Below, in pieces: positions 62,353 to 64,000 of a stretch of 64,000 nt of DNA. Location of the stretch: contig NZ_AP025732.1 of assembly GCF_023734775.1 (NCBI RefSeq), positions 1,928,501-1,992,500 of the forward strand, given 5' to 3'. A model generated the notes under the pieces. It was given only the letters and a program-made list of their open reading frames with translations, had not been told where the DNA came from and ran no database searches. Each line of letters begins with the position of its first letter. Position 1 is the first letter of the stretch. The translations under genes and the position numbers were made by a program. The DNA comes from Nostoc cf. commune SO-36. Its GTDB lineage: Bacteria; Cyanobacteriota; Cyanobacteriia; Cyanobacteriales; Nostocaceae.

Positions 62353-62775
62353 GTGGCTTTGCCCAAAGCAAATCGGCTAAAATCCCGAAAGGATTTCCAG
62401 GCAGTTTTCCGGGAAGGAATTCGGCGTCATGGCTCTTATTTAACACTGAGAGCCTTAAAGCCGTTATGTTTACCAAAACCTTCTTTGGACACTGCCACCC
62501 AGACTATACAAGCAAATGACTCAGTACATCTTGCTAGCACGCGGATTGGCATTTCTATAAGCACAAAAGTCAGCAAAAGGGCAGTAGTTCGCAACCGAAT
62601 CAAACGGCAAATTACTTCTGCTTTATATAATTTGCTGCCAAAATTATCACCAGGATGGCGGTTAGTATTCATTGTCAAACCTACAGCAGCAGAATCTAAG
62701 TGCGTAAGCCCACAATTTCTGCAAGAATTAGAGCAGTTGTTGGCACAAGCTGAGGTGTTCGATGGGAATTCGTGA
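62353..62775 (+). CDS. rnpA: ribonuclease P protein component
   Basis: A 140-residue protein with GTG start, 25 bp after rpmH. RnpA aids the catalytic RNA in cutting pre-tRNA leaders. Family marks: LKSRKDFQAVFREG at the start, ISTKVSKRAVVRNRIKRQI (the conserved RNR motif with V-x-R-N-R-x-K-R) and WRLVFIVKPTA near the end. Middle loop (residues 34-55) is longer than in most bacteria. Overlaps the next gene by 14 bp. Confidence 0.93.
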   Translation: MALPKANRLKSRKDFQAVFREGIRRHGSYLTLRALKPLCLPKPSLDTATQTIQANDSVHLASTRIGISISTKVSKRAVVRNRIKRQITSALYNLLPKLSPGWRLVFIVKPTAAESKCVSPQFLQELEQLLAQAEVFDGNS

Positions 62776-63154
62776 AGATGTTTATTATGAAGGTGGCCCC
62801 CATCGTGGGGATTTAATTGTCAACCTGCTGATTGGGCTAACCGTTGTCGGCATACCTTTGACAGTTGGGGCAATTGTCAGGGCATTGTGGCTGCGTTTCC
62901 GCATCACCGATCGCCGAATTACTGTGATTGGAGGTTGGCAGGGACGCGATCGCACTGACGTAATTTACTCAGAAATTGTCAAAGTCGTCAAAGTTCCCCG
63001 TGGCATCGGCTTTTGGGGAGATATGGTGCTAACTCTAAAAAACGGCAGTCGCCTTGAATTGCGTGCAATTCCCAAGTTTAGGGAAGTCTATGACTACATC
63101 AACGAAAGAATTGCTGCGAAAAATCCTGAATATAGCGCCACTGTCAATAATTGA
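62762..63154 (+). CDS. PH-domain-like (bPH) membrane-associated protein
   Basis: A 130-residue protein. One membrane segment (~20-45, LIVNLLIGLTVVGIPLTVGAIVRAL) followed by a bacterial PH domain with WLRFRITDRRITVIGG, IVKVVKVPRGIGFWGDMVL and ELRAIPKFREVYDYI. It overlaps rnpA by 14 bp and precedes yidC, a conserved position in cyanobacteria, suggesting a link to membrane-protein insertion; no function is proven. Confidence 0.85.
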   Translation: MGIREDVYYEGGPHRGDLIVNLLIGLTVVGIPLTVGAIVRALWLRFRITDRRITVIGGWQGRDRTDVIYSEIVKVVKVPRGIGFWGDMVLTLKNGSRLELRAIPKFREVYDYINERIAAKNPEYSATVNN

Positions 63155-63406
63155 TGGGAGTAGGGGGAGAAGAACCAATGCCCAATTCTCTATGCCTTAT
63201 ACTTCTCTATGAGAGGCTGCGCCAACGGCTCCTTTCGACTTCCCTACCTCGATTCCGCTCGGCACAAGTCAAGGCAAGTCGCTCAGTACAAGTGCCCAAT
63301 GCCCAATTTGAATGTGCGGCTATCCGTAGCGAAAGATAGTCGCCGACAAATGATGATTTAGATAAATTAGATTCAGTTTACAGTACCTCAGGTTGAATTC
63401 AGAATA

Positions 63407-64000
63407 ATGGATTTTGGTATCGGCTTTCTCTCGAACAACGTGATGCTGCCAATCATAGATTTCTTCTATGGTATAGTGCCTAGCTACGGATTAGCGATCG
63501 TTGCTTTGACCCTGATAGTCCGCTTCGCGCTCTATCCCCTGAGTGCTGGCTCAATTCGCAACATGCGGAAAATGCGAATTGTACAACCTCTGATGCAGAA
63601 GCGGATGGCAGAAATCAAAGAGCGCTATAAGGATGAACCGCAAAAGCAGCAGGAGGAAATGGTCAATGTTCAAAAAGAATTTGGCAATCCCTTGGCAGGC
63701 TGTTTTCCATTACTAGTGCAAATGCCTGTTTTATTAGCGCTATTTGCCACTTTGCGGGGTTCGCCTTTCGCAGGTGTCAACTATAGCGTTAACCTGCAAA
63801 TTCTTCCCGCAGAACAAATCGAGCAAATTCAACCGCAAGCCTTTGCCACTGCTCCTCAAAATATTTACGTTGCGGATGGGGAACACGTTAAAGTAGCTGC
63901 CATCCTTCCCAGTGGTAACAAACTAGCGGTGGGAGAGCAAACCAAGATACAGTATCAAACTGTAGACGGTAAACCATTTCAGGTGCTTTTAGCAGAACAC
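63407..64000 (+). CDS. yidC: membrane protein insertase YidC/Oxa1 (partial, runs off the end)
   Basis: First 198 codons. The N-terminal segment is [22 protein letters not shown], with membrane helix [23 protein letters not shown] followed by the cytoplasmic hairpin ([20 protein letters not shown]). [20 protein letters not shown] is the second conserved helix. The large loop with [13 protein letters not shown] begins the extended cyanobacterial domain. It inserts thylakoid and plasma-membrane proteins. It closes the rpmH-rnpA-PH-yidC cluster; the 3' part is outside the window. Confidence 0.95.
   Translation, partial: MDFGIGFLSNNVMLPIIDFFYGIVPSYGLAIVALTLIVRFALYPLSAGSIRNMRKMRIVQPLMQKRMAEIKERYKDEPQKQQEEMVNVQKEFGNPLAGCFPLLVQMPVLLALFATLRGSPFAGVNYSVNLQILPAEQIEQIQPQAFATAPQNIYVADGEHVKVAAILPSGNKLAVGEQTKIQYQTVDGKPFQVLLAEH

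Noticed and set aside
63151..63339. 62-codon ORF between the PH protein and yidC
   Set aside because: It consists of interspersed-repeat sequence and has no recognisable protein features.

Overview
The window comes from a filamentous, heterocyst-forming type cyanobacterium (Nostocales, Nostoc/Anabaena-like). The evidence is the very frequent HIP1 octamer GCGATCGC, photosynthetic genes (petN, menD, menB, vipp1, folB, transhydrogenase), a CcbP calcium-binding protein, multi-GAF photoreceptor-like proteins, heptamer tandem repeats, and many small palindromic and foldback repeats. No rRNA, tRNA or CRISPR array was seen.

Layout. 1-6.5 kb: a minus-strand cassette (sigma-70-like factor, DUF1822 protein, CHAT protease fused to a PstS-type phosphate-binding domain), then a plus-strand PspA-like protein with a second membrane-anchored PstS-type protein. 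7-11.5 kb: thiE and thiS, then a Trypco1 gene followed by a trypsin/nSTAND/WD40 conflict gene broken by a deletion, a MITE and a frameshift. 11.5-20 kb: glycosyltransferase, DUF1517 membrane protein, ccbP, acetyltransferase, a PAS-GGDEF cyclase that has lost its receiver domain, folB, menD. 20-25.5 kb: a small defence/accessory island (adenine methyltransferase with a convergent putative restriction enzyme, BrnT/BrnA toxin-antitoxin, Rpn-type nuclease and its remnants), then a frameshifted menB. 25.9-32.4 kb: dciA, a SPOR-like envelope protein, tandem PspA/Vipp1 genes, thioredoxin, aminotransferase. 33-39.6 kb: a four-GAF cyanobacteriochrome-like receptor lacking an output domain, and a two-gene cassette of a serine hydrolase plus a C25/caspase-like peptidase. 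39.7-53.5 kb: panE-like reductase, fasciclin protein, murF, TerB-like protein, exonuclease, three histidine kinases (one with an ethylene-binding domain, one with CBCR-like GAFs), petN and a DUF29 gene. 53.7-57.7 kb: RelBE-type module, IS630 element, and a GTPase two-gene cassette. 57.8-64 kb: pntA1-pntA2-pntB, a DUF2808 protein, and the conserved rpmH-rnpA-PH-yidC cluster (yidC runs off the end).

Recurrent theme. The sequence records heavy activity of tiny mobile repeats. Two 100-bp MITEs, two ~109-bp MITEs and two TTA-flanked foldback elements can be delimited by inverted ends and target duplications. Removing one 100-bp copy and one ~109-bp copy restores a reading frame exactly. Several interspersed repeats have also been absorbed in frame into genes (sigma factor, menD, transposase). 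Six genes are visibly broken. Three of them (menB, the CBCR-like kinase and a membrane protein) carry single-base lesions that could be real or sequencing errors.
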